Assembly (NCBI GenBank): GCA_964361075.1
Contig: CAYHZL010000168.1
Coordinates: 1 to 7,991 of the forward strand
Reading direction: 5' to 3'
Origin: CAYHZL01 sp964361075
GTDB taxonomy: Bacteria > Bacteroidota > Ignavibacteria > UBA10030 > UBA8401
Length of the DNA stretch: 7,991 nucleotides
In this document: in pieces, positions 1-5,105 of the stretch
Layout: each line of letters starts with the position of its first letter
Numbering within the stretch: position 1 is the stretch's first letter
The notes under the pieces: model-generated
The model's input: the letters and a program-made list of their open reading frames with translations, nothing else
Database searches by the model: none
What the model was told of the DNA's origin: nothing
Made by a program: the position numbers and the translations under genes

Positions 1-7
1 TTTTTTT

Positions 8-100
8 CGCCACTAAGACACAAAGGCACGAAGAAAACAAATAATAATAAACATTCCAAAGGAATCCCTTCGGGACTTTGTGGCTTCGCGTCTTTGCGGT
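8..100. repeat. Inverted-repeat element with internal double mini-hairpin
   Basis: The left arm (9-33) and the right arm (76-100) are imperfect inverted repeats, matching at 18 of 25 positions by hand alignment. Both arms carry the AAGACxCxAAG...CAC-AAG pattern that I recall as a dispersed repeat in many FCB-group and other environmental genomes. Between the arms sit two abutting hairpins: ATTCC-aaa-GGAAT (53-65) and CCC-ttc-GGG (66-74). The element ends about 50 bases before the antitoxin start, so it may carry or insulate the promoter of the mazEF pair. No open reading frame lies inside it. It could be a non-autonomous mobile element or a structural repeat. Confidence 0.6.
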
Positions 101-149
101 AAAGTCTTTTTTGAATTTATAGAATCGCCCTTAAGAAAAGGAACCATTG

Positions 150-383
150 ATGAATCCATCCTTAGTATCTCAAATCGAAGTTAGCATCAACCAACTGCCT
201 TTGGATGAACAGCTCCGGCTCATCGAACGAATTACGCAACACATTCGTGAAACGATAGTCATGAAAAAACCAATAGAATATCAACTGGCGGATATGGCTG
301 CCGATCCTGAAATTCAGAATGAATTGCACGATATTCGTAAAGAGTTTTCCATTGCAGAAACCGATGGATTAGAAAAATTATAA
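150..383 (+). CDS. MazE/PemI-position antitoxin of a mazEF-type pair
   Basis: A small acidic protein of 77 residues from the ATG at 150; a TTG at 147 would add one residue. AAAGGA at 137-142 sits 7 bases before the ATG and favours that start. The N-terminal half is predicted helical (IEVSINQLPLDEQLRLIERI), and the C-terminal half carries an AADPEIQNELHDI segment followed by an acidic tail. From memory this composition is typical of short antitoxins found directly before MazF/PemK toxins. It has no clear AbrB/SpoVT signature, so the DNA-binding fold is uncertain. Its stop codon overlaps the toxin ATG by one base (TAATG), which implies translational coupling. Expected role: bind and neutralise the downstream RNase and autorepress the operon. 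The antitoxin call rests mostly on position, size and coupling. Confidence 0.8.
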   Translation: MNPSLVSQIEVSINQLPLDEQLRLIERITQHIRETIVMKKPIEYQLADMAADPEIQNELHDIRKEFSIAETDGLEKL

Positions 384-730
384 TGGCAATCCAACGAGGT
401 GAAATCTATTTCGTGAACTTGAATCCAGTTGCAGGCAGAGAGCAGGCTGGTCAGCGTCCGGTGTTGGTTTTGTCCATTGATGCCATCAATAATCTCCCTC
501 TTGTTGTAACGGTTGTTGTTGGAACAAAAGGAGAACACATTGCAAAAGATTATCCGACTAATGTTCGGGTCTCGCCAAAGGAAAGCGGACTGCCGATGGA
601 AACCATCTTTTTATGTTTCCAAATCCGTTCGTTGGATCCCAAGCGTTTTTCATCCCAACCCGCAGGCAAAATTTCCGGAATAGTATTAAAAGATATTGAA
701 GATACTGTCAGATATTGTTTGGGTATTTAA
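383..730 (+). CDS. mazF: MazF/PemK-family endoribonuclease toxin
   Basis: A 115-residue protein of usual family length. It opens with the family signature RGEIYFVNLNP (residues 5-15), followed by GREQAGQRPVLVLS (18-31). Arg25 in AGQRP and Thr48 in VVVGT fall where the catalytic Arg and Thr of MazF lie (R25/T48 in Bacillus subtilis numbering), so the enzyme looks intact. The later GLPMETIFLCFQIRSLD segment (about 89-105) is the usual strand and helix region at the dimer interface. Known family role: sequence-specific, ribosome-independent mRNA cleavage giving growth arrest when the labile antitoxin is lost. The ATG overlaps the antitoxin stop, so the two form one coupled operon. The cleavage sequence cannot be read from the protein. 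The next good terminator is about 150 bases downstream, at 878-917. Confidence 0.95.
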   Translation: MAIQRGEIYFVNLNPVAGREQAGQRPVLVLSIDAINNLPLVVTVVVGTKGEHIAKDYPTNVRVSPKESGLPMETIFLCFQIRSLDPKRFSSQPAGKISGIVLKDIEDTVRYCLGI

Positions 731-828
731 ATCATCGTTCGTTAAATACAACTCACCATATATCGCTACACCATCACGACCCGTTTAAAAGACTGTTGAT
801 CTGCCAAGCGTTACCAGAACAAAAAAAG

Positions 829-900
829 AACCGTCTCCGCAACCACCAAAATAACCGAAGCTATAACGTTAACACATTATGCCGTTGTACGGGATTCCGT
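829..900 (+). other. AAC-rich stretch ending in a Gly-Phe-Arg codon run (possible DGR template/variable-region remnant)
   Basis: Read in the frame starting at 829, this stretch is unusually rich in AAC/AAT and single-step derivatives. It encodes N-R-L-R-N-H-Q-N-N-R-S-Y-N-V-N and then GGA TTC CGT (Gly-Phe-Arg, 892-900). An asparagine-codon run ending in G-F-R is the pattern of DGR template or variable repeats coding for C-type-lectin ends. It lies between mazF and a terminator, with no ribosome site and no credible protein. It is not the template for the FGE-fold gene at 2596-3273, because the non-adenine positions do not align. It may be a fragment of another DGR cassette, or chance in an A-rich spacer. 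The rest of 731-828 shows nothing I recognise. Confidence 0.3.
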
Positions 901-917
901 ACTGCGGCATATTTTTT
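878..917 (+). terminator. Rho-independent terminator
   Basis: A long stem pairs TATGCCG (878-884) with CGGCATA (905-911). It continues across a 2x2 internal loop into GTACGG (887-892) and CCGTAC (897-902), with a GATT tetraloop, and TTTTTT follows at 912-917. Stem strength and T-run make a good + strand terminator. It would end the mazEF transcript, or an RNA from the AAC-rich spacer if one is made. Confidence 0.8.
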
Positions 918-926
918 ATTTGAGAG

Positions 927-1021
927 ATGTCAGACACCTTGCCGATGAAAAATGTGAAAACTTTCTAATTCTATAAAATCTATTAAAAAGGTGTCAGACA
1001 TCCACGAAGTGGTCCTTTGGA
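927..1021. repeat. Inverted-repeat element (ATGTCAGACACCTT arms) with adjoining double mini-hairpin
   Basis: ATGTCAGACACCTT (927-940) is repeated inverted at 989-1002 with one mismatch, enclosing 48 AT-rich bases without a gene. GTGTCAGACACC-type arms are, from memory, a frequent dispersed motif in environmental genomes and may be transposase-recognised. Directly after the right arm come two abutting hairpins: CCAC-gaa-GTGG (1002-1012) and TCC-ttt-GGA (1013-1021). On the other strand these read as stems with AAA and TTC loops, the same layout as at 53-74 and 7910-7931. The element ends 12 bases from the toxin stub at 1033-1050, so its arrival could have destroyed that gene. Confidence 0.6.
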
Positions 1022-1032
1022 CTTGTTGTTTT

Positions 1033-1050
1033 TTACGTTCCGCGTTTCAT
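1033..1050 (-). pseudogene. Possible decapitated toxin: five-codon stub M-K-R-G-T-stop
   Basis: On the minus strand an ATG overlaps the antitoxin stop in the classic ATGA arrangement and reads Met-Lys-Arg-Gly-Thr before TAA. M-K-R-G is a very common opening of MazF/PemK-type toxins (compare R-G-E-I at the start of the intact toxin at 383). A few bases further on, the inverted-repeat/hairpin element begins. I infer that the rest of a coupled toxin gene was lost. The match is only four residues, so this is suggestive, not proven. Confidence 0.3.
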
Positions 1051-1286
1051 CGGTAACGAACTTTCACGTCATTCACCGTATAAATATCTTCTTCGGCTGT
1101 GTTAAGAAAATCAAACGCTCCGCTTTTCTCTTGAAGTTTCATTATCGCTTCAATCGGCAGATCATTGTTCACTTCATTTACAGTAACTTGACCGGCTTTG
1201 CGTGCCTGCTCTACAAGAGAATTAAATTGTGCTACTTCAATAAGAACAGTTGTTGTTGATATTTTATTTGTATTGACGGTGAGCAT
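1047..1286 (-). CDS. Orphan antitoxin-like small protein
   Basis: A 79-residue protein with a convincing translation start: GAGGT (1292-1296, read on the minus strand) lies about 6 bases upstream of the ATG. Residues 1-45 look like a strand/helix head (VLIEVAQFNSLVEQARKAG). The C-terminal part (FDFLNTAEEDIYTVNDVKVRYR) is of the EEDIY-x-VNDLKVRY type that I recall from small antitoxins encoded before MazF- or PIN-type toxins. It lacks a full partner gene: only an ATGA-coupled five-codon stub follows. It is divergent from nothing and lies 142 bases downstream of the operon-end nuclease gene on the same strand. If active it could act as an anti-addiction antitoxin or bind a toxin encoded elsewhere. 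That it is a real gene is likely; the antitoxin role is inferred. Confidence 0.65.
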   Translation of the reverse strand: MLTVNTNKISTTTVLIEVAQFNSLVEQARKAGQVTVNEVNNDLPIEAIMKLQEKSGAFDFLNTAEEDIYTVNDVKVRYR

Positions 1287-1364
1287 TTTTTACCTCGTTT
1301 CTTTATACTAAAATAACCATAGCAAAAAAGAAAATGCAAATTATGACGTGATAGTTGATACTGT

Positions 1365-1410
1365 GAAGCGGAGCTTCGTGCGTGGTGCGTTACCAACGGG
1401 GACGTTGGTA
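1365..1410. repeat. Two short perfect hairpins between genes
   Basis: GAAGC-gga-GCTTC (1365-1377) and TACCAACG-ggga-CGTTGGTA (1391-1410) lie just downstream of the nuclease gene's stop on the minus strand. The second has an 8 bp perfect stem and a 4-base loop. Neither is followed by a T-run on either strand, so they look like REP-style structures and not intrinsic terminators. They may still stabilise the 3' end of the operon mRNA. Confidence 0.55.
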
Positions 1411-1427
1411 GTAAGATGGAAAGAATA

Positions 1428-2558
1428 TTATGGTTCGGAATTAAATTCTTGTGGGATATGACCATACTTCGTTGCACCGGAAACAATATCTTCAATTACT
1501 GACATATGAACAATTGGATGTTTTGGGTTTGCTGGTATTCTACCGGAATATATTTTATGTGGGTCTGTTTCATCGTCTCGTCCGTAATGATGAGGATGAT
1601 TCGTGAAGAGAACAAAATTAAATAAATCATTCAAATCATCGGTCTGTCGTAGTGACTTAATTACTTTCAGAGTTTTATCATCAGAGGAAGAAGCAAGAAA
1701 TTTTTTCGCTGAATCGGGCGGCAAATTTACATCAAAAAATATTATCAAAGGTATATTTACATTTTTTGAAACTGCATCATTAAGCAGTTTACGAACATTG
1801 CCGAAACGTAATTTTTCATCAGGAACACGTTCACCAGGCATTCCAAGAATTCCTTTTCTATGTTTACTTTTTGCTTCTACTGCAATTTTTGTCCCTGTTG
1901 AAAGATGAGTGGCTATTAATTCTGGATGAGAAGTTGTTCCGTCTGTTTCATCTTCAAATTCGACAGAAAAACCACCCCTCAATAATGCGCAAATACAAAA
2001 CAATTCATAACGTGCGCCTTGAAATTGTTGCGCATTTCGAAGTCTGTGTAACAAAATGGGTGGAAGATAAAGATTATTTTCGACTGTAAACAAATCATAT
2101 GCAAGCGACACTAATGCTTTAGCTGCACCGTTAAAATGGTAGTCAATAATAATGTCCGTTTTACCTTCGGATTGTGAACGATAAGATTTTCTGAACGATC
2201 TAAACCACTTGATAAGCGTATGTAAATTTTCAGGTGCTTGGAATTTCTGTTGTTTAATCCAATCACTATCAAAAACTTCCCAAATGTACCAAAGAAGAAA
2301 GTCAGGAAAAGTTTCACTGCTTTTTAAACGATAACCAGTAGTATTTCCTACTGCAACGAAACGAATGCCGTTACCTTCTGCTGATATTATTGGTTTTATA
2401 TTACCAAACGTAGTTTTCCATTGCCTTTCTTTTTGAAAGCGTTGTTTGATTTTTTCTAAAATTTTAGCGTCCGATGCATCTCGTATGGCACTTGCTAACG
2501 GACTGGAACTAATCTGCTTTGCAACGTCATGTTTATTTGATTTTATCTGCTCATCCAT
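1428..2558 (-). CDS. PD-(D/E)xK nuclease-like protein, last gene of the TIR/J/FGE operon
   Basis: 376 residues from the ATG at 2556-2558. The frame stays open further upstream, but that part overlaps the FGE-fold gene in another frame and has no sensible start, so the shorter form is chosen. It starts 37 bases after the FGE stop, with an AT-rich leader and no clear Shine-Dalgarno. I do not recognise a named family. The centre shows a restriction-endonuclease-like core: GARYELF with Glu185, HPELIATH with Glu213, then strand KIAVEAKSKHR containing Glu228-x-Lys230. This is the E...(D/E)...ExK order of PD-(D/E)xK nucleases. Residues 1-180 are mostly helical, with aromatic-rich segments (YIWEVFDSDWIKQQ), and may bind partners or nucleic acid. 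The C-terminal ~100 residues carry strand LIIFFDVNLP and His-rich HPHHYG. Likely role: DNA- or RNA-cleaving effector of the operon, inferred from motif and context. No transmembrane segment is visible. Confidence 0.85.
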   Translation of the reverse strand: MDEQIKSNKHDVAKQISSSPLASAIRDASDAKILEKIKQRFQKERQWKTTFGNIKPIISAEGNGIRFVAVGNTTGYRLKSSETFPDFLLWYIWEVFDSDWIKQQKFQAPENLHTLIKWFRSFRKSYRSQSEGKTDIIIDYHFNGAAKALVSLAYDLFTVENNLYLPPILLHRLRNAQQFQGARYELFCICALLRGGFSVEFEDETDGTTSHPELIATHLSTGTKIAVEAKSKHRKGILGMPGERVPDEKLRFGNVRKLLNDAVSKNVNIPLIIFFDVNLPPDSAKKFLASSSDDKTLKVIKSLRQTDDLNDLFNFVLFTNHPHHYGRDDETDPHKIYSGRIPANPKHPIVHMSVIEDIVSGATKYGHIPQEFNSEP

Positions 2559-2595
2559 ATTTTTAAAAACATTTAAAGAGTAAAAGTGTAAAGCG

Positions 2596-3273
2596 TTACT
2601 TCTTCTGGAGAATACGGAATCCGTAGCCGTTGTAACGGGAGTCCGGAGAGAAACCGACGTGGCATGACACCTGACACATATTGCCGTTGGTGCACCAAGT
2701 GCCGCCGCTACGCGCGCCCGAAGTACCGCACCACTCCCATACATTTCCACTCATATCATAAATACCCAACTCATTAGGTTTTTTCGCTGCTACCTCATGT
2801 GTCTTGCCTTCTGAATTATCTTTATACCAACCAACTTCATCAAGGTTGCTACTACCGCTATATTGATATCCTTTGCTCTTATTGCCACCATGTGCCGCAT
2901 ATTCCCATTCGTTCTCTTCAGGTAATCGTATGGTTGTTTCCGTTTCTTTACTTAGCCAGTTGCAAAAAGCGATTGCATCGGCAACATTTACGTTTATGAC
3001 TGGTTGTTTTCCTCTGCCAAATTCGTCGTCTGGTTTTTTATATCCAGTCGCGTCACAAAACATATCATACTGGTCAAAGGTTACCGTCGTGGCAGAAATA
3101 TAAAAATCTCCTCTCGGTCCATCCTGAACCAAAACCCAATTAATGCCAATATCTTTTTTTAGTAACGCTTCATTTATTTCTCTGATACCCCTTCGAACCA
3201 AAGCATTAGAATAACGTACGATGCTGTTGTTGCCAACTTTTACAATTTCTGTATTTTGTTTGTCATTACTCAT
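2596..3273 (-). CDS. FGE-sulfatase-fold (C-type-lectin-like) protein with DGR-type variable C-terminus
   Basis: 225 residues, starting 6 bases after the J-domain gene's stop. Residues 1-45 form a helical leader (VRYSNALVRRGIREINEALL). From about 46 the protein follows the formylglycine-generating-enzyme fold (PF03781): FYISATTVTFDQYDMFC (57-73), GRGKQPVINVNVADAIAFCNWLS (86-108), IRLPEENEWEYAAHGG (115-130), and ELGIYDMSGNVWEWC (168-182). The linker usually found after WEWC is almost absent. The end (GGTWC... to PDSRYNGYGFR, 190-220) has a DGR variable-region layout. In true FGE two Cys near GGSY hold copper, four residues apart. Here Cys194 and Cys200 are five apart and Cys194 is in a putative variable codon, so oxidase activity is doubtful. 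The likely role is a cytoplasmic ligand-binding sensor or specificity subunit; no signal peptide is seen. Confidence 0.92.
   Translation of the reverse strand: MSNDKQNTEIVKVGNNSIVRYSNALVRRGIREINEALLKKDIGINWVLVQDGPRGDFYISATTVTFDQYDMFCDATGYKKPDDEFGRGKQPVINVNVADAIAFCNWLSKETETTIRLPEENEWEYAAHGGNKSKGYQYSGSSNLDEVGWYKDNSEGKTHEVAAKKPNELGIYDMSGNVWEWCGTSGARSGGTWCTNGNMCQVSCHVGFSPDSRYNGYGFRILQKK
2611..2709 (-). other. Candidate DGR variable region in the FGE-fold gene
   Basis: This covers codons 188-220 of the FGE-fold gene. After Gly-Gly-Thr-Trp come TGC ACC AAC GGC, then TGC CAC GTC, TTC, GAC TCC, and TAC AAC GGC TAC before GGA TTC CGT (Gly-Phe-Arg). Codons of the form NNC stand where an AAC-rich template would leave the final C fixed and randomise the two adenines. 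Hand-counted GC is about 59% at 2601-2740, against about 37% at 2741-2800 and 25% at 2541-2600, a sharp patch of foreign composition. DGR targets commonly have exactly this C-type-lectin-fold end. No template repeat, Avd or reverse transcriptase is present in the window. Confidence 0.6.
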
Positions 3274-3279
3274 TGTCAG

Positions 3280-4053
3280 TTAATTTTTGTTAGCTTTGTC
3301 TATTTGATTTTGAAGAAAAACAATGTGTGATGCAAGCTCAGTTGACATTTGGGTTAACCAATCAATGCCATTCTCATTCTTTTTTTGAACTGCTTCAAGA
3401 AGAATATAAAGATCAGTTTTTTGCAATTCAGAAATATTACCCTCTAATTCCGCTATCCTTTTTTCAATTTGAGCAATCTTTCTTATTACTCTGATGAGAG
3501 AAGAACCAATATCATCGCCTTTAATGTTTTCAGGATTATTCTTTTCAGCTTCCCAAATGTCATTAAGTTTTTTTAGATCGCCGGCTTGATACGCCTCATT
3601 AATTTGCTGCATCAAACGGTGTCGCCTTGCTTTTTCATCTGGATCTAATGTTAAGTCTGGATGCAAGAGTTTTGCAAGTTCACGATATAAGGATTTTAAT
3701 TCTGGAGTCGCTTGGAATTTGCCTTTATCATCTTTCTCATTTAGTTGTTTGAATTGCTCGGCATCGCTTGCACTTTGCTTAGCTTTTTGATTGCTTTCAG
3801 TTGCTCTTTTTTTCGCATTAGTATCGTGTGGCATTTTTGATGCAATGATACTGTCAAGCGTTGCTTGAAGCCGATCAATATGTACATATTTTTCACCAAC
3901 ATTTAGGTAGTACTCAATTTCAAAGGAATGCAAATCGGCTTGCAATGTAGATAAAGCCAATTCTCGTTCGGCGAGGATTTCCTTCTTTTGTTGAAATGCT
4001 TCTTCCTTTTGTTGGAGTTCTATTTCTTCCGGTGTCTGATTTATAATTTTCAT
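3280..4053 (-). CDS. Coiled-coil J-domain (DnaJ-like) protein
   Basis: 257 residues. Residues 5-60 are a Glu/Gln/Lys-rich helical coiled coil, and residues 75-112 a charged linker. A J-domain occupies about 115-170: ELKSLYRELAKLLHPDLTLD with the His-Pro-Asp motif at 131-133, then RHRLMQQINEAYQAGDLKKL. A second coiled coil (about 185-212, IAQIEKRIAELEGNISELQ) and a helical tail follow. HPD is the DnaK-stimulating motif of J-proteins. The G/F, zinc-finger and substrate-binding domains of DnaJ are missing, so this is a specialised co-chaperone or scaffold. It begins 15 bases after the TIR gene and ends 6 bases before the FGE-fold gene, so it is part of the same transcript. I infer that it couples sensor and effectors or keeps them inactive through Hsp70. 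No clear ribosome site precedes its ATG. Confidence 0.9.
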   Translation of the reverse strand: MKIINQTPEEIELQQKEEAFQQKKEILAERELALSTLQADLHSFEIEYYLNVGEKYVHIDRLQATLDSIIASKMPHDTNAKKRATESNQKAKQSASDAEQFKQLNEKDDKGKFQATPELKSLYRELAKLLHPDLTLDPDEKARRHRLMQQINEAYQAGDLKKLNDIWEAEKNNPENIKGDDIGSSLIRVIRKIAQIEKRIAELEGNISELQKTDLYILLEAVQKKNENGIDWLTQMSTELASHIVFLQNQIDKANKN

Positions 4054-4068
4054 TATTTTTTCATTAAG

Positions 4069-4839
4069 TTATTGTAGAAGTTTTATTGCCTTGAGTTCAT
4101 TTTCTATGTCAATCACCTTTTCTTCGATGTTGTCACGAAAATGAATTCTTGAAATACCATCAATATCAGAATGCACCTCTGTTCCTTCTTTTAACAAGAG
4201 ACATACCCGTGGAATACCAAGACGTCCTACGAACCAGCCAGCCTCAAAAATTACATTGGGTCGTGCTTGTGAATATTGAATATTATCATTATTCATTATT
4301 TGATCGTCAGGGGTTATTAGTGCAAATGCAAAGGAACACATAGCGGCTGTATCCTCGAACTTCTTAAGAAGTGCACGACTCATACCGGGTTCTTTTTTCA
4401 TCAGAATAGAATTTAGCTTGAAGTGGTCATTAAGAAGGTTGCGAAGCCGATACATGTTTAGTTCATCATGGCCATGGATAATAAATACATTCTTTCCTGC
4501 AGGCGGGAAAGATGATTGAGAAATTGGATTTATAGTATCCCGACCTGAAAAGGACTCGAGAAAGTTTAATACTTGTTCGAGTTCTATGAAAAGTCCAGTT
4601 ATTTCGCTTTGTGTGATAGATCGTATTTCATTTGACGCCTTTCGATATTTTTTAACTATCGGTGCGGTAGGCCCATATAGCAATTGCAAGGCATAAGCTG
4701 AAATATTAAGAAAGTCAGACTTCAGTTGTGGTTTGCTAAAATCATTAAGTACATTTTTCCCTTTTGCACAAGCTTTCTGAAATCGTTCAATTAGGATTAG
4801 TGGTGGATTTATTGGGATTGGTGGCATATTTGCGTCCAT
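4069..4839 (-). CDS. TIR-like (CAP12/Pycsar-type, PF10137) predicted nucleotide-binding/NADase protein
   Basis: 256 residues, first gene of the operon. GGAGA lies 7 bases before the ATG. Residues 1-110 are helical, with a Pro-rich start, and unassigned. From about 116 the TIR-like domain begins: GKNVFIIHGHDELNMYRLRNLL (115-136), EPGMSRALLKKFEDTA (150-165), FAFALITPDD (170-179), QARPNVIFEAGWFVGRLG (191-208), and VCLLLKEGTEVHSDIDGI (212-229). These blocks match the 'predicted nucleotide-binding protein containing TIR-like domain' family. Glu199 in V-I-F-E-A-G-W is the expected catalytic glutamate of TIR NADases. Known relatives deplete NAD+ in CBASS/Pycsar-type abortive defence. No cyclase, SIR2 or STAND gene is adjacent, so activation here would have to come through the operon partners. 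The 5' flank (4840-5037) shows no gene and no promoter I trust. Confidence 0.93.
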   Translation of the reverse strand: MDANMPPIPINPPLILIERFQKACAKGKNVLNDFSKPQLKSDFLNISAYALQLLYGPTAPIVKKYRKASNEIRSITQSEITGLFIELEQVLNFLESFSGRDTINPISQSSFPPAGKNVFIIHGHDELNMYRLRNLLNDHFKLNSILMKKEPGMSRALLKKFEDTAAMCSFAFALITPDDQIMNNDNIQYSQARPNVIFEAGWFVGRLGIPRVCLLLKEGTEVHSDIDGISRIHFRDNIEEKVIDIENELKAIKLLQ

Positions 4840-5037
4840 CTATTCTTCTCCATTAATGAAAAATGGCAGAACTATTTCTAATGTGCAAGTGGTATAACGA
4901 ACCGGTACTAATCTTCGTTGCAATGATTAGAGTAGAATTATTTTTTTCTTCTTTCGGATTTAGATCAAAACAAACTATGCAGGGAAGGATACTTTTATCT
5001 GCAAGAAGGTAAGACTTTCTTATTGAGGGTGCAATCA

Positions 5038-5077
5038 AAAAAAGTCATACTTCGACTTCGCTCAGTATGACTTTTTT
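5038..5077 (-). terminator. Bidirectional Rho-independent terminator after pdxJ
   Basis: A 14 bp perfect stem pairs AAAAAAGTCATACT (5038-5051) with AGTATGACTTTTTT (5064-5077), around a 12-base loop. Each strand ends in a T-run, so it can stop pdxJ transcription (minus strand) and transcription entering from the other side. The core TCATACT...AGTATGA with its CGACTTCGCTC loop resembles the 'cattctgagcgaag' repeat class seen at 6032-6116, so the terminator may derive from such a repeat. A small CGGAT-tttc-ATCCG hairpin follows at 5082-5095. Confidence 0.85.
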
Positions 5078-5105
5078 AGCACGGATTTTCATCCGCGCCT
5101 ACGTT

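Noticed and set aside
829..900. Cognate DGR template for the FGE-fold gene
   Set aside because: Aligned on the shared GGATTCCGTA, the bases before and after differ at non-adenine template positions, which DGR mutagenesis cannot explain.
715..948. 77-residue + strand frame after mazF, including an L-C-R-C-T-G-F string like a [2Fe-2S] motif
   Set aside because: It overlaps the mazF end, has no ribosome site, runs through the terminator hairpin, and the rest bears no resemblance to an iron-sulfur domain. The motif is likely coincidence.
2559..2750. N-terminal extension of the nuclease-like frame to 440 residues, starting inside the FGE-fold gene
   Set aside because: The extra 64 residues are the FGE gene's GC-rich variable region read in another frame. 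Their composition is unlike the rest, and a proper ATG lies at 2556-2558, after the FGE stop.
2596..3273. Functional formylglycine-generating oxidase or ergothioneine-type enzyme
   Set aside because: The C-terminal Cys pair has the wrong spacing and lies in the putative variable segment. No sulfatase gene is near. A binding role fits better.
4069..4839. Assignment to Thoeris, CBASS or Pycsar
   Set aside because: The TIR-like family is shared, but no nucleotidyl cyclase, ThsA/SIR2 or other required partner is present in the operon.
4853..5038. 61-residue minus-strand frame upstream of the TIR gene
   Set aside because: No ribosome site, no recognisable domain, and it begins at the edge of a terminator hairpin.
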